Source of the DNA: Pseudoips prasinana
Taxonomy: Eukaryota > Arthropoda > Insecta > Lepidoptera > Nolidae
Assembly (NCBI GenBank): GCA_951640165.1
Contig: OX621254.1
Coordinates: 26,448,001 to 26,512,000, forward strand
DNA: 64,000 nt
Reading direction: 5' to 3'
A program made the translations under genes and the position numbers. Numbering within the stretch: position 1 is the first letter of the stretch; each line of letters opens with the position of its first letter. This document shows, piece by piece, positions 31,440 through 41,353 of this stretch. The notes under the pieces are model-generated. The model was given only the letters and a program-made list of their open reading frames with translations, was not told the origin of the DNA and made no database searches.

Positions 31440-31835
31440 ATTTAAAAACTCATGCACATGGATGTACAGAGGCGGACTTAATGCCGGAGGCATTCTCTAC
31501 CAGTCTACCTTAGGGTGATGCAGAGAAAAATAAGGTAGGTGCACTTAACACGTCGTGTGTGCAGGTGATAAATCTTATACTTAAATAAAATAAATTAAAA
31601 TTAGAATATAATAATATATATTTATAAAATAATAAACATAAATAAACATACATACATGTACATAAATATACATACGTATACATAAATATATAACTAGAGA
31701 AAAAATTATGATAGAAAAGAGCTATTGGGCCGATTCTGCCATATTTTTCATTATATGTTCCCGGATTTTCTTTTTAAAAGAAAAGCTACTCTTTGCCATC
31801 CTGATCTCGACAGGAAGAGAGTTCCAAATAATAAT
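31440..31835 (-). mobile_element. LINE 3' end with RT C-terminus
   Basis: The minus strand of about 31720-31830 encodes IWNSLPVEIRMAKSSFSF and KKKIREHIM. The rest is 3' UTR, whose end (GTACAGAGGCGGACTTAAT) recurs at 55165-55183. Confidence 0.7.
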
Positions 31836-31943
31836 AATAATAGCTCAGTAACTTGCTATTTATTATTTATTTAAGGATATTAAAAATATATGTGACAAAA
31901 CAGACCGCACGGACGGACTAATTCAAAATATTTTTTTGCTTTA

Positions 31944-32043
31944 ATAACTGTTTTTAAACTGTGTTTATGTAATACATTTGGAGCTTGACAAGTACAAGTG
32001 TATGTAAATACCCAAGTGCTGAATAAATTTCATTATTTCATTA
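31944..32043 (+). mobile_element. LINE 3' tail with (ATTTC)n
   Basis: CTTGACAAGTACAAGTGTAT followed by a polyadenylation-like signal and ATTTCATTATTTCATT. The same tail is nested in the Helitron at 25662-25863. Confidence 0.6.
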
Positions 32044-32247
32044 CCTAGTCGTAGCAAATTGAATGGAGCCACGGTAAATACAGTTCAAAATAACAAATGA
32101 AAACAGATTGTATATAATTTACAAGGTGTTTATTTTATATAATTACTAGTTCATGAATGCGGTGAGCGCACACTCCAATGACGTAGCCAGTACCTACGGA
32201 TGTCGTACTTACCTATTCTCATAAGTTCATCGCCAGCCAGTGTCTCT

Positions 32248-32799
32248 ACCGGCTAAGTCGCCGAACATCGATTTCTTTAATGGCGTTCAAATAAATAAAG
32301 GTTAAAAATGACTTAATCAATCGTTAAATCGGCTTCCATAAGCACATGTGACGTCATAAATGGTCCGGAATTTTTTTACCTTTATTTATTTGAACGCCAT
32401 TGAATTCATAATTCATTTATTGTTCACAAACATGGGTACTGCTATTACAGTGGATGTTGTACATTAGTATTGACGGGGGCCATGTTTTACCTTTTGGCGT
32501 ATAAACATTTGATACTCCTTAAAAAATTACATTAATGAAATATGTCAACATAATTAAAATTGAATAAATTAAATAACATAAATACAAAAGTTCACAGACT
32601 AAAATTAAAAATGATTCATATAACATAATAGATTAACAATAATATAATAATGTCACTAATTGATAGCTACTAAAATATAAATGTATATTTATTACAGTTT
32701 ATCATTTAAAAATTCGTCAATGTCGTAGTATGCTTTTCTTTCAAGAAAACTATTTAAGAAATCGATGTTCGGCGACTTAGCCGGTAAAGCCCCAGGGCT
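32248..32799. mobile_element. Palindromic MITE with an AT-rich insertion
   Basis: The left arm and centre (32248-32405) and the right terminus (32756-32799, CGGCGACTTAGCCGGTAAAG) are separated by about 350 bp. On the minus strand the insert carries KAYYDIDEFLNDKL-stop at 32697-32747, a transposon protein C-terminus. Confidence 0.75.
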
Positions 32800-33138
32800 A
32801 ACAGAGCATCTAGCACTAGTTACTGCAGTTTACTTACTCGATCACACGTACAGTTTCCTCCCATTCATTAGGCACCAGCGCCTCTCGCGGAAACTATTAA
32901 GAACTAAAATTCTGTATGGGACGAAACTGTATTCTTTATTGCACACAGAAATACATAATCATATAAATCATTAGACATAGCATGTACACAGGCGAGCTTA
33001 ACTCAACTATGAGTTCTCTTCCAGCAAACCTTTGTCAGAGTGAGAGCTTATATGAGATGGGTTGGAAACAGTGCACAACAATTTGACTTAAAAATAATAC
33101 AAAAACAGAATTTACCAGTGGTAAATAAATATATACAT

Positions 33139-33402
33139 TGTCGTCGCCTAAGCTACCTGTAGCAGCGCGGAATGGTGGGGCCGTGATCTGCGTCCCCGCG
33201 CCCGCCCCCGCACCCGCCCCCGCACCCGCCCCCGCACTAGCCCTCACGTTGCGCCAGCTTTGGTCTCTGCTGCACTTACTTGCCTTCCACGCGAGCCAGG
33301 GAACGGGCACGTCTTATTGTTGTAAACTCGACCAACTATTACCAATATACCTATATTATACAGTCCACTGTTTTATTGAGAACACCCGTTAGGGCCTAAA
33401 CA
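33139..33402 (+). repeat. BEL/Pao left LTR
   Basis: 264 bp, TG...CA. It holds a CCCGCACCCGCC-type 12-bp repeat array with one more unit than the right LTR, which explains the 12-bp length difference. Confidence 0.9.
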
Positions 33403-33403
33403 T

Positions 33404-33420
33404 TGGTCCTTCGAGCCGGA
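33404..33420 (+). other. Primer binding site, probably tRNA-Tyr
   Basis: TGGTCCTTCGAGCCGGA begins with TGG, two bases after the left LTR. It is complementary to a tRNA ending in TCCGGCTCGAAGGACCA, which fits insect tRNA-Tyr as I recall it. Confidence 0.6.
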
Positions 33421-33449
33421 TATGAACCAGCGACCTATGGATGCTGCAA

Positions 33450-33615
33450 AGTGAGCATGCTTTAATATACGTTTTAAGTGGAACTTGCTAGACTTGACTG
33501 CGGCTTCAGCCAAGGAATTTTACTCCAAGCTATGCTCCTCATTTTAATTCCTTGGCTGAAGCCGCAGTCAAGTCTAGCAAGTTCCACTTAAAACGTATAT
33601 TAAAGCATGCTCACT
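33450..33615. repeat. Perfect 70-bp inverted repeat in BEL/Pao body
   Basis: Arms 33450-33519 and 33546-33615 are exact reverse complements, with a 26-bp loop. The right arm and loop are integrase coding sequence; the left arm is an inverted copy joined to the primer-site leader. Confidence 0.95.
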
Positions 33616-34097
33616 ATACTTTCGAGGAGATGGCTACTTGTCTCGCTCTTATAGAGGCAGTCTTAAATTCACGCCCTCTAACTCCACTTTCCACAGATCC
33701 TAACGATTTTTCGGCACTTACCCCCTCTCATTTTCTGATTGGACGACCGCTTTTATCAGTGCCATACCCTCAGGTGGCTGAAGCCAACATTACCCGGCTA
33801 GATCGTTGGAAACGAATTCAGCATACAAGGCAACACTTTTGGAGGCGGTTTCATAATGAATATGTTTCTCTGCTGCAGGCAAAGTCAAAATGGTTTCATT
33901 CCAGAGGCGAGCTGAAGCCAGGTTCCTTAGTCCTGATTAAGAACAAGACGGCACCACCACTACTGTGGCCCCTGGGTCGGGTCACGAAAACCTATACCGG
34001 CGTGGACGGAATCACTCGAGTGGCGGAGTTGAAGACGAAGAGAGGCACTATTCGTCGCGCTTTCAACTGCATCTGCCCTCTTCCTTTAGAAAATTGA
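33521..34097 (+). pseudogene. BEL/Pao integrase C-terminal fragment
   Basis: About 190 residues, open but without an ATG start. It reads PHFNSLAEAAVKSSKFHLK, the LTPSHFLIGRPLL block, LDRWKRIQHTRQHFWRRF, a LVLIKNKTAPPLLWPLGRV SH3-like segment and VAELKTKRGTIRR, the standard end of BEL/Pao pol. Gag, protease, RT, RNase H and the integrase catalytic core are absent, so it cannot act alone. It ends shortly before the right LTR. Confidence 0.93.
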
Positions 34098-34119
34098 AGT
34101 TCCTTCAACCCGGGGAATA

Positions 34120-34371
34120 TGTCGTCGCCTAAGCTACCTGTAGCAGCGCGGAATGGTGGGGCCGTGATCTGCGTCCCCGCGCCCGCCCCCGCACCCGCCC
34201 TCTCACTAGCCCTCACGTTGCGCCAGCTTTGGTCTCTGCTGCACTTACTTCCCTTCCACGCGAGCCAGGGAACGGGCACGTCTTATTGTTGTAAACTCGA
34301 CCAACTATTACCAATATACCTATATTATACAGTCCACTGTTTTATTGAGAATACCCGTTAGGGCCTAAACA
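34120..34371 (+). repeat. BEL/Pao right LTR
   Basis: 252 bp, TG...CA, nearly identical to the left LTR apart from one repeat unit and a few substitutions. Followed by the duplication TACAT. Confidence 0.9.
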
Positions 34372-34797
34372 TACATAAACCTGCTTACTAATACTACATA
34401 CTAAGTTACTTACGTAACTTCATACCTAATTATATAACATATATATTAAACATATAATATATACATAAATATTAACTGCCTGCCTGCTTAGTTAATTGAA
34501 AGAAGTGTTCTTTCGTTTTTCTCTTAAACACTGTACGTGTGATCGAGTAAGTAAACTGCAGGAACTCGTGCTAGAGGCACAGAGTGGGAATCGAACAAAT
34601 ATCTACCAACCACGCAAAACGGCCCGTCTTAATGCCATGCCTGTTTAATGGTGACTTAGGTCCTATTAATATTGTTTCAATGTTGTTTGTGGCCCCATTA
34701 TGCCTTTTGGGTAAAGCTCAAATGCCTTTTAAATTTCCGGATGTACAGCCATCTAATAACCAATCATGATAGGTCTGTTGGCGTGGTTGGTATGCCT

Positions 34798-34929
34798 GTA
34801 CACACGGCATACATAAACATTTCACAAGCTATACATTTCCAGTATTAGCTGACCTCTCATTGTGTGGAAATCATATACAATGCGGGATCAGCTTATACTG
34901 GTTTATAGCTTGATATGTAGCCGTGTGTT
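34798..34929. mobile_element. Palindromic MITE (TACACACGGC family)
   Basis: TACACACGGCATACATAAAC to TTGATATGTAGCCGTGTGTT, arms about 60 bp. Confidence 0.8.
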
Positions 34930-34937
34930 ACCGTGCT

Positions 34938-35142
34938 TAAATGGCATTCAAATAAATAAAGGTTAAAAATGACTTAATGAATCGTTAAATCGGTTTCAAC
35001 GTTGACAATCGATTCCCGACCATTTATGACGCCACATGTGCTCGTGAAAACCGATTTAACTATTGATTAAGTCATTTTCGACCTTTATTTATTTCAACGC
35101 CATTTAAGAAATCGATGTTCGGCGACTTAGCCGGTAGAGCCC
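34938..35142. mobile_element. Palindromic MITE lacking its left terminus
   Basis: AAATGGCATTCAAATAAATA to CGGCGACTTAGCCGGTAGAG; same family as 41496. Confidence 0.8.
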
Positions 35143-35339
35143 CTGTAGCCGTGTGTACTAGGAGGCTCCGCTCTTTCACAAACAAGTACGACGACGAGCC
35201 TGTTGGCGTGGTTGGTAAATGCTTTCTTTTCACGCCGCAGGTCGTACGTTCGATTCCCACCCGGGACAGATATTTGTGTGCATGAACATGTCTGTTTGTC
35301 CTGAGTCTGGGTGTAAATTATCTATATAAGTATGCATTT

Positions 35340-36304
35340 CATCATATCAGCCGAAAGACGTCCACTGCTGGACAAAGGCCTCCCCCAAAGATCTCCACAA
35401 TTGCCGGTCTTGCGCAATCCGCATCCAGCGATTTCCAGCGACCCGCACAAGATCATCGGTCCATCTTGTAGGGGGCCTGCCCACGCTGCGTCTTCCGGTT
35501 CGTGGTCGCCACTCGAGAACCTTTCTGCCCCAACGGCCATCGGCTCTACGAGCTATGTGCCCTGCCCACTGCCACTTCAGCTTGGCAATTCTTCGGGCTA
35601 TGTCGGTGACTTTGGTTCGCCTGCGGATTTCGACATTTCTGATGCGATCCCGCAGGGAAACTCCGAGCATAGCCCTCTCCATTGCTCTTTGGGTGACCTT
35701 GAGCCTTCTAATAAGGCCCATAGTGAGCGACCACGTCTCTGTTCCGTATGTCATCACTGGCAACACACACTGGTCGAAGACTTTCGACTTGAGACACTGC
35801 GGTATTTTGGACGAGAAGATGTTACGTAGCTTCCCGAACGCTGCCCATCCGAGTTGGATTCTATGATTGACCTCCTTCTCGAAGTTGGAACTACCTAGTT
35901 GGATGGTCTGTCCTAGGTAAATATAGTTCTCTACAACTTCGAGTGCCGAGTCACCAACTTTCAATTGAGTGGGTGCAACATGGACGTTTGACATGATTTT
36001 CGTCTTATCCATGTTCATTTTCAGACCCACTTGTTGAGAGACTCTGCTGAGGTCATCGAGCATTGTACCGAGGTCTTCCATGGTCTCAGCCATGACTACG
36101 ATATCATCGGCAAATCGAAGGTGAGTGATGTACTCGCCATTGACATTGATGCCAAAGCCTTTCCAGTCCAGAAGCTTGAAGACGTCTTCCAATGCAGCGG
36201 TGAACAGTTTCGGAGATATAACATCTCCCTGTCTCACGCCTCGCTGCAAGTGGATAGGTTTCGAGATATGGTCCTGGAGTCGCACTGACATAGTGGCGTT
36301 TTCA
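35340..36304 (-). mobile_element. 5'-truncated RTE-clade LINE with 12-bp target duplication
   Basis: Minus-strand insertion of about 965 bp. The target duplication AAGTATGCATTT stands at 35328-35339 and 36305-36316. The 3' end (left) has the RTE-typical CTTTCGGCTGATATGATG terminus. It sits inside a SINE whose head is at 35205-35327 and tail at 36317-36425. Confidence 0.9.
35347..36304 (-). pseudogene. RTE reverse transcriptase, C-terminal part
   Basis: The open frame includes motif B GVRQGDVISPKLF, LRFADDIVVMAE (catalytic FADD), YLGQTIQLGSSNFEKEV, and the C-terminal RWTDDLVRVAGNRWMRIAQDR block of RTE/BovB-type proteins. The endonuclease and the first half of the RT are lacking. The frame continues to a Met at 36367-36369, but those 20-odd codons come from the target duplication and host SINE, not from RTE. 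A dead 5'-truncated copy of a family with at least six other fragments in the window. Confidence 0.9.
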
Positions 36305-36430
36305 AAGTATGCATTTACTGAAGAAAAATAGTACATTAGTATATCAGTTATCTGGTTTCCATAGTACAAGCTTTCCTTAGTTTGGGATCAAATGACCATG
36401 TGTGAGTAATTTCCCAGGATATTATTATTA

Positions 36431-36749
36431 TAATCTTTATTCCAGACTATTATTATTTATGTCTTGAATGTATTTCTATAAGATATTTAATAAATAAAAG
36501 TAGTATATAATGATTATATTTTGCTGAATACTTCTGGAACACATTATATCTATTTATTACATTAATTGTGGGTAGTTCTGGTGTCAACAAGAAAAGAAAT
36601 TCTGTGCTTCAATTAATTTAATTTTTAAATAGTATACCTAAATGTGTAATGGGTTATTAGTACTACCGTAATTCCTTGATCTCTGCTGCACTCACTGCAA
36701 TAACTATTTTTCACTTTCACCTCTCACTATCACCGTATAAGCGTGCATA
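36431..36749 (+). other. Leader of the plus-strand LINE and flanking AT-rich DNA
   Basis: The first part is AT-rich flank after a SINE tail; from about 36640 it is probably the LINE 5' UTR. No other signal seen. Confidence 0.4.
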
Positions 36750-37457
36750 ATGGATCTATACACAAAACTGTCTAATCAAATGGAGGAGATTTCAACTTCG
36801 CTGATGGACAGGATGGCTCAGCATGAGGAGGACTTAAAGGCTGTGGCTGGCTCGGAAGTTCTTCATAAGTCCATAGCCAGCCTCTCGCGTGACTTCACCA
36901 ACTTCAAGACCTTTGTTTGGAAGACCCTCTGCGGCATGAAAGCCCAAATCGAGCTTGTGATATTGGGCTTAGACCGCCAAGAGATGATGTCACGAAGAAA
37001 AGTGCTTCTTTTGCATGGTGTGGACGAGGAAAAGGATTCCCAGGATGCCGCCTTAAGTATATTAACCGGCAAAATGAAGTTGGCTGATATAACTGCGTCC
37101 GACATTGCTGTTTGTCATCGCCTTGGTACAAAAAAAAACAAGTCACGCCCTCTTTTGATTAGATTCCATCAGCTGAATAAGCGTAGTGAGGTCTGGAATG
37201 CCAAAACACTGCTGAAGGGGTCTGGATTAACAATGACTGAGTTTCTCACGAAGGCTCGGCACCAAGTATTTATGGATTCGCGTAAACATTTCGGCCAAAA
37301 ACTTTGCTGGAGTTCTGAAGGCCGAATAATCATTCAGTTAAGTGATAAGTCTCGGCGTAAGATTGAGACAGCTGCGGAGCTTCGTGACCTAATGTCCCAA
37401 TACCCAGCTGCTAGCACTTCATCAGTTGCTGTGGACTCTCGCAAAGCTGCCAAGTAA
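36750..37457 (+). CDS. LINE ORF1 protein
   Basis: 235 residues, open throughout. The helical N-terminus (MDLYTKLSNQMEEISTSLM onward) is followed by RRKVLLLHGVDEEKD, CHRLGTKK and RPLLIRFHQL blocks and a basic end (SRKAAK). It aligns along its whole length with the ORF1 at 12908-13621. Predicted RNA-binding chaperone of the retrotransposition particle, encoded upstream of ORF2. Confidence 0.85.
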   Translation: MDLYTKLSNQMEEISTSLMDRMAQHEEDLKAVAGSEVLHKSIASLSRDFTNFKTFVWKTLCGMKAQIELVILGLDRQEMMSRRKVLLLHGVDEEKDSQDAALSILTGKMKLADITASDIAVCHRLGTKKNKSRPLLIRFHQLNKRSEVWNAKTLLKGSGLTMTEFLTKARHQVFMDSRKHFGQKLCWSSEGRIIIQLSDKSRRKIETAAELRDLMSQYPAASTSSVAVDSRKAAK

Positions 37458-37858
37458 CAAGTCTTGACCATCTTTGATTGGTAGTGATATATTATTGTGG
37501 TTGAAAACACAACACTTTTTATTTATTTGTAATTTCTCACTGCAAACCACTGCCGTTGTTCGAGTTTTGTTTCTATAAATTCTTTGTTATTTACAATTTT
37601 ACTAAAAAACATACCCACATCAGAAATGTTACCATACCCTGAGTAAACGAGGCTTTTGAGCCTTCTTTTTTATATGATAATTATGTTATTTATTTTCTTT
37701 TTTTTTTCAGTGAGTGCACTGAGATTCCAAATGTTATAGATAAATTCTTTTGTTTGTTTAATATATATTTATAACTATACAGATAGATATATTTATTATT
37801 TAGGTGTATTCGATATTATTTAATTTTTTTATTTGGATATTACTTGTATATTTTTATT
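37458..37858 (+). other. Spacer between ORF1 and ORF2 of the plus-strand LINE
   Basis: AT-rich, with T-runs near 37660-37710; no ORF of its own. Confidence 0.6.
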
Positions 37859-40690
37859 ATGTCTTATGATAGTGATGATGACTTCTTTTCATGTTCTTCT
37901 TCTAATGCGTCAGATCATAATTATTCCAGTGCTTTTAGTGACAGCGAGTCACTTCAACTTCGTGATAAGCTCTTTGCTCACTTTTCATTTTCTTCTCCCA
38001 AAAATTTTAACGCTGTACACATAAATGCTCAAAGTATTCACGCTCACTACCCTGACCTTCTGTCATCTTTTGACTCTGATCTCGTCCACGCCATTCTCGT
38101 ATCGGAAACTTTTCTCAAACCCGCCCTTCCTTCAAAGCAATACGCCCTGCCTGGCTACAAGCTGTTGCGTAATGACAGAACTGGGAAGGGGGGCGGTGGT
38201 GTTGCTATCTATCTTCGTGCGGATATTAAACATAAGGTAGTTGATGAGTCTCCAAGTAAATATTCAAAATGTGCGGAACACATGTTTATTGAAGTTACAA
38301 TTAGGTACTCAAAATTACTACTAGGTGTTTATTATAGCCCATCGTGTCATATTGACTACTTTTCCTCTTTTGAGAGTCAACTTGAAACTTACTCATCTCA
38401 TTATGACCACATTATAATACTTGGAGACTTCAACACCTGCCTACTGAAAGATGATGCACGGAGTCGCAGGTTACTCTCTCTAGTTACTTCTGTTAACATG
38501 CATATACTTCCCCTGAATGCAACACATCGCGCTCCTCACAGTTCGCCGTCACTCCTAGATCTTGTCCTTGTTTCGAACCCTTCAAAAGTAGCATCTTATG
38601 GCCAATTACCAGCTTCTATCTCATATCATGACCTATTATATATTTCCTATAAAATTCACTGCCCTCGACGAAAGTCTCAATTTCTCTTCCTTCGTAGCTT
38701 CAAAAACATTGTCCTGGAACGTTTGAGGGCTGATGCGGGCAGTATCGATTGGACTCCTGTTTACGACTGTATCGACATAGACACCAAGGTTACAAAATTC
38801 ACACAAACTTTATTCAATTTATACAACATTCATGCTCCCATCAAAAAGGTGAGGATAAAACATCCACCTGCGCCCTGGCTGTCTGATGCTATTAGAAAAG
38901 TTATGTCAAAGCGAGATAAAGCCAAAAAAAAATATAAAAAATCCCCATCGGAAGAGAACTGGTGTACATATAAAAGGCTTCGGAATCGCTGCAGTCGCAT
39001 GTGTAGAGACGCTAAAAAGCGCCACATTCACAACTCCATTAATAACCTCGGTACAGCACAAGTATGGCAATTTCTAAAATCACTTGGTGTCGGCAAGGAC
39101 CGTAATGACAATGTGACGTCTTCGGTGGACCTAAATGCACTTAACACACATTTTGCCACACCGCCGGTGACACTGGATGCCAGCACCAAGTCTTCCACTT
39201 TAAATTATCTCTCTAAAACTTCTATGCCGGTATGTACTTGTTTTTCTTTTACTGCAGTTACTGAACAAGATATTAAAAAATCCATCCGATCCATCTCTAC
39301 TAAAGCAGTGGGAGATGATGGTGTCCAGCTCCAAATGCTTTCCCTGATTCTTGAAGAACTTGCACCCATAATCACCCATATTATAAATTTTTCTTTTGAG
39401 GCAAGTTCTTTTCCGTCAGCCTGGAAAAAAGCCCTGGTCCTACCACTTCCCAAAACCCAAAATCCATCTTCCTTATCTCAATACCGTCCTATCTCTATCC
39501 TTCCAATCTTGTCCAAAATCCTTGAAAGTGTTGTTAGCCAACAACTCTCTCGTTACCTCTCCTCTCAAAGCCTACTAAGTCCATACCAATCAGGGTTCCG
39601 TCCTGGCCATAGCACCGTAACGGCCCTAGTGAAAATTACCGATGATGTCCGATTTGCCATGGAGCGGAAATTACTCACGGTGATGGTCTTATTGGACTTC
39701 AGTAGTGCCTTCAACTCAGTTGATTTTGATATCCTCCTAGGTATCTTATCTTCCTTAAATATCTCATCTTCAGTAACTGCATGGTTTGACTCATATCTTC
39801 GAGGACGCTCGCAGTCTGTACGCTATGAAGAAGCTTCTTCTGAGTGGTGTGATCTTACTGCGGGCGTTCCTCAAGGTGGCGTACTCTCTCCTCTTCTCTT
39901 CTCTGTGTTTATAAACGCCATAAACAAAATTTTTTCTTACATTTACCATCTCTACGCAGACGATTTGCAGCTTTACCGACACTTTAAAGTTGAGGATATC
40001 GGTCTGGCCATGGATGCCATCAATAGTGATCTTGGAAACATTAGTGATTGGGCGAAATCTTTTGGACTCTTGGTTAACCCTACTAAATCACAAGCAATCA
40101 TTATTGGTGGCAGACATGTGTTTAGTTTGATACCTAACAACTTCCTTCCACCAGTTCTTTATGACAACGTCCCTGTACCTTATGCTGCACATGTTAAAAA
40201 TCTTGGTATACTAATTGATAGTAACTTATCTTGGAGCACTCACGTTGCGGAAGTAAGCAGAAGGGTATACTGCTCGTTTCAGTCTCTTAAACGGTTACAG
40301 AAATTCTTACCCTTCCGTACTAAAGTATGTTTAGCTCAATCACTCCTACTTCCTCTTCTAGACTATGCCGATGTCTGTTTTCTGGATGCGAATGAAGAAC
40401 TTCTTAACAAGCTCGATCGTCTGCAGAATTTGTGCATTCGCTTCATTTTTGGCCTCCGTAAATACGACCATGTGTCGGAGTTTCGGAGGCGGTTGAAGTG
40501 GCTGCCAATACGGCAACGTCGAGATTGTCACATTCTTTCCCTACTCTTCTCAATCCTTCATAACTTTAATTCTCCTGCCTATCTTCGTGAACGCTTTGAG
40601 TACTTAGTCCCTCGAGGCAAATTCTGCCGCTCAGCCACGTCATCTCTACTTCGTATGCCTTCTCATACTTCCAGCCGTTATGATCTCTGA
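37859..40690 (+). pseudogene. LINE ORF2 endonuclease-reverse transcriptase with late premature stop
   Basis: The frame opens at 37844; the Met at 37859 (MSYDSDDDFF) aligns with the sister copy. The endonuclease (HINAQSI, SETFLKP, GDFNTC, SYHDL) and reverse transcriptase (LLDFSSAFNSVD, GVPQGGVLSPLLF, YADD at about 39956) are complete. A TGA at 40688-40690 cuts the protein; the same frame stays open after it for 41 more codons (HGSFTIRAVRLWNSLP onward) to TAA at 40814-40816, matching the C-terminus of relatives. It is therefore a recently damaged copy lacking about 42 C-terminal residues. Whether such a truncation still supports reverse transcription is unknown. Confidence 0.9.
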
Positions 40691-41276
40691 CATGGTTCTT
40701 TCACAATACGTGCCGTTCGACTATGGAACTCTCTTCCACACTCTATTCTTACTAGCTCATCTTTAGAGGTATTTAAAAGAAGAACAAAGGAACACTTTTT
40801 GTCACTATCAGTGTAATCAGAGAGATATATTATATTATATATAGTAGTGTAGTGTGTATAGTATGTAATTTGTGTGTATTATTAGTATGTAGTTATTTAT
40901 CTATTTCTACCAGTTAGGTAGTAGCAGTGTCAGAATAGTATCTCTTATTTATTTATATTTTTTTCCTTTTGTTGTTGTACACTTTTTTTACCCGTATTCT
41001 ACAAATCTCCTTCTGTCAGTGGTTTGCTGGAAGAAAACTCATCTATGAGTTAAGCTCGCCTTTGTACACAAATTTACAAATACACTTGTATAAAATGTAT
41101 ATTTTTTTGTGTGCAATAAAGAATAAGAATATCTAAACCTCGCTAAATCTAATAGTTTTCAGAAAAAAAATATTAATGGATGTAACATTAAAGCATAAGA
41201 ATAATAAATTTAGACAATAATACAATAATGAGTGGGAAATAAACAAAAACTTGCTTACTTACACAATATATCATAT

Positions 41277-41340
41277 ACCAAGTTACTATACTTATTAGTA
41301 TAATATATACATATATTATAATTATATAGTAACTTGGTGC
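41277..41340. repeat. Foldback, AT-rich
   Basis: ACCAAGTTACTATA and TATAGTAACTTGGT around 36 bp of AT sequence. Confidence 0.75.
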
Positions 41341-41353
41341 ATTCATATAACAT

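Larger units (their letters stand above)
33139..34371 (+). mobile_element. Internally deleted BEL/Pao LTR retrotransposon
   Basis: LTRs at 33139-33402 and 34120-34371 start TG and end CA. The 5-bp duplication TACAT flanks them (33134-33138 and 34372-34376), typical of BEL/Pao. The internal part is only 717 bp: a primer site, an inverted copy of coding sequence, and an integrase C-terminal fragment. It is non-autonomous. It is inserted in the 3' UTR of a minus-strand LINE fragment (32931-33138 and 34372-34574). Confidence 0.92.
32931..34574 (-). mobile_element. LINE 3' end (family of the 9-kb and 37-kb copies) split by BEL/Pao
   Basis: 34574 down to about 34480 encodes an RT C-terminus on the minus strand (TVFKRKTKEHFF). 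The 3' UTR resumes left of the BEL element, including the stretch at 32990-33045 that matches 41020-41075, and ends at the polyadenylation signal near 32940. Confidence 0.75.
35205..36425 (+). mobile_element. SINE family 4 interrupted by RTE
   Basis: Head 35205-35327 (TGGCGTGGTTGGTAAATGCT, TCGTACGTTCGATTCCCACC), tail 36317-36425 (CCATAGTACAAGCTTTCC). The RTE insertion and its 12-bp duplication lie between. Confidence 0.85.
36640..41137 (+). mobile_element. Second copy of the two-ORF LINE family, plus strand
   Basis: ORF1 (36750-37457), spacer, ORF2 (37859-40690 with a premature stop; original end 40816) and a 3' UTR ending in AATAAA (about 41118). Same order and sizes as the minus-strand element at 9.1-13.65 kb. 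The 5' end is not sharp. Confidence 0.85.

Noticed and set aside
31944..32043. Host gene 3' UTR
   Set aside because: The same tail occurs nested in a Helitron at 25.7-25.9 kb, so it is a LINE tail.
33138..33392. Pro-Ala repeat ORF (and its relative at 34119-34361)
   Set aside because: It is the BEL LTR with its 12-bp repeat array, open on both strands by composition.
36305..36369. Genuine RTE N-terminal coding sequence
   Set aside because: It is target duplication plus SINE tail.
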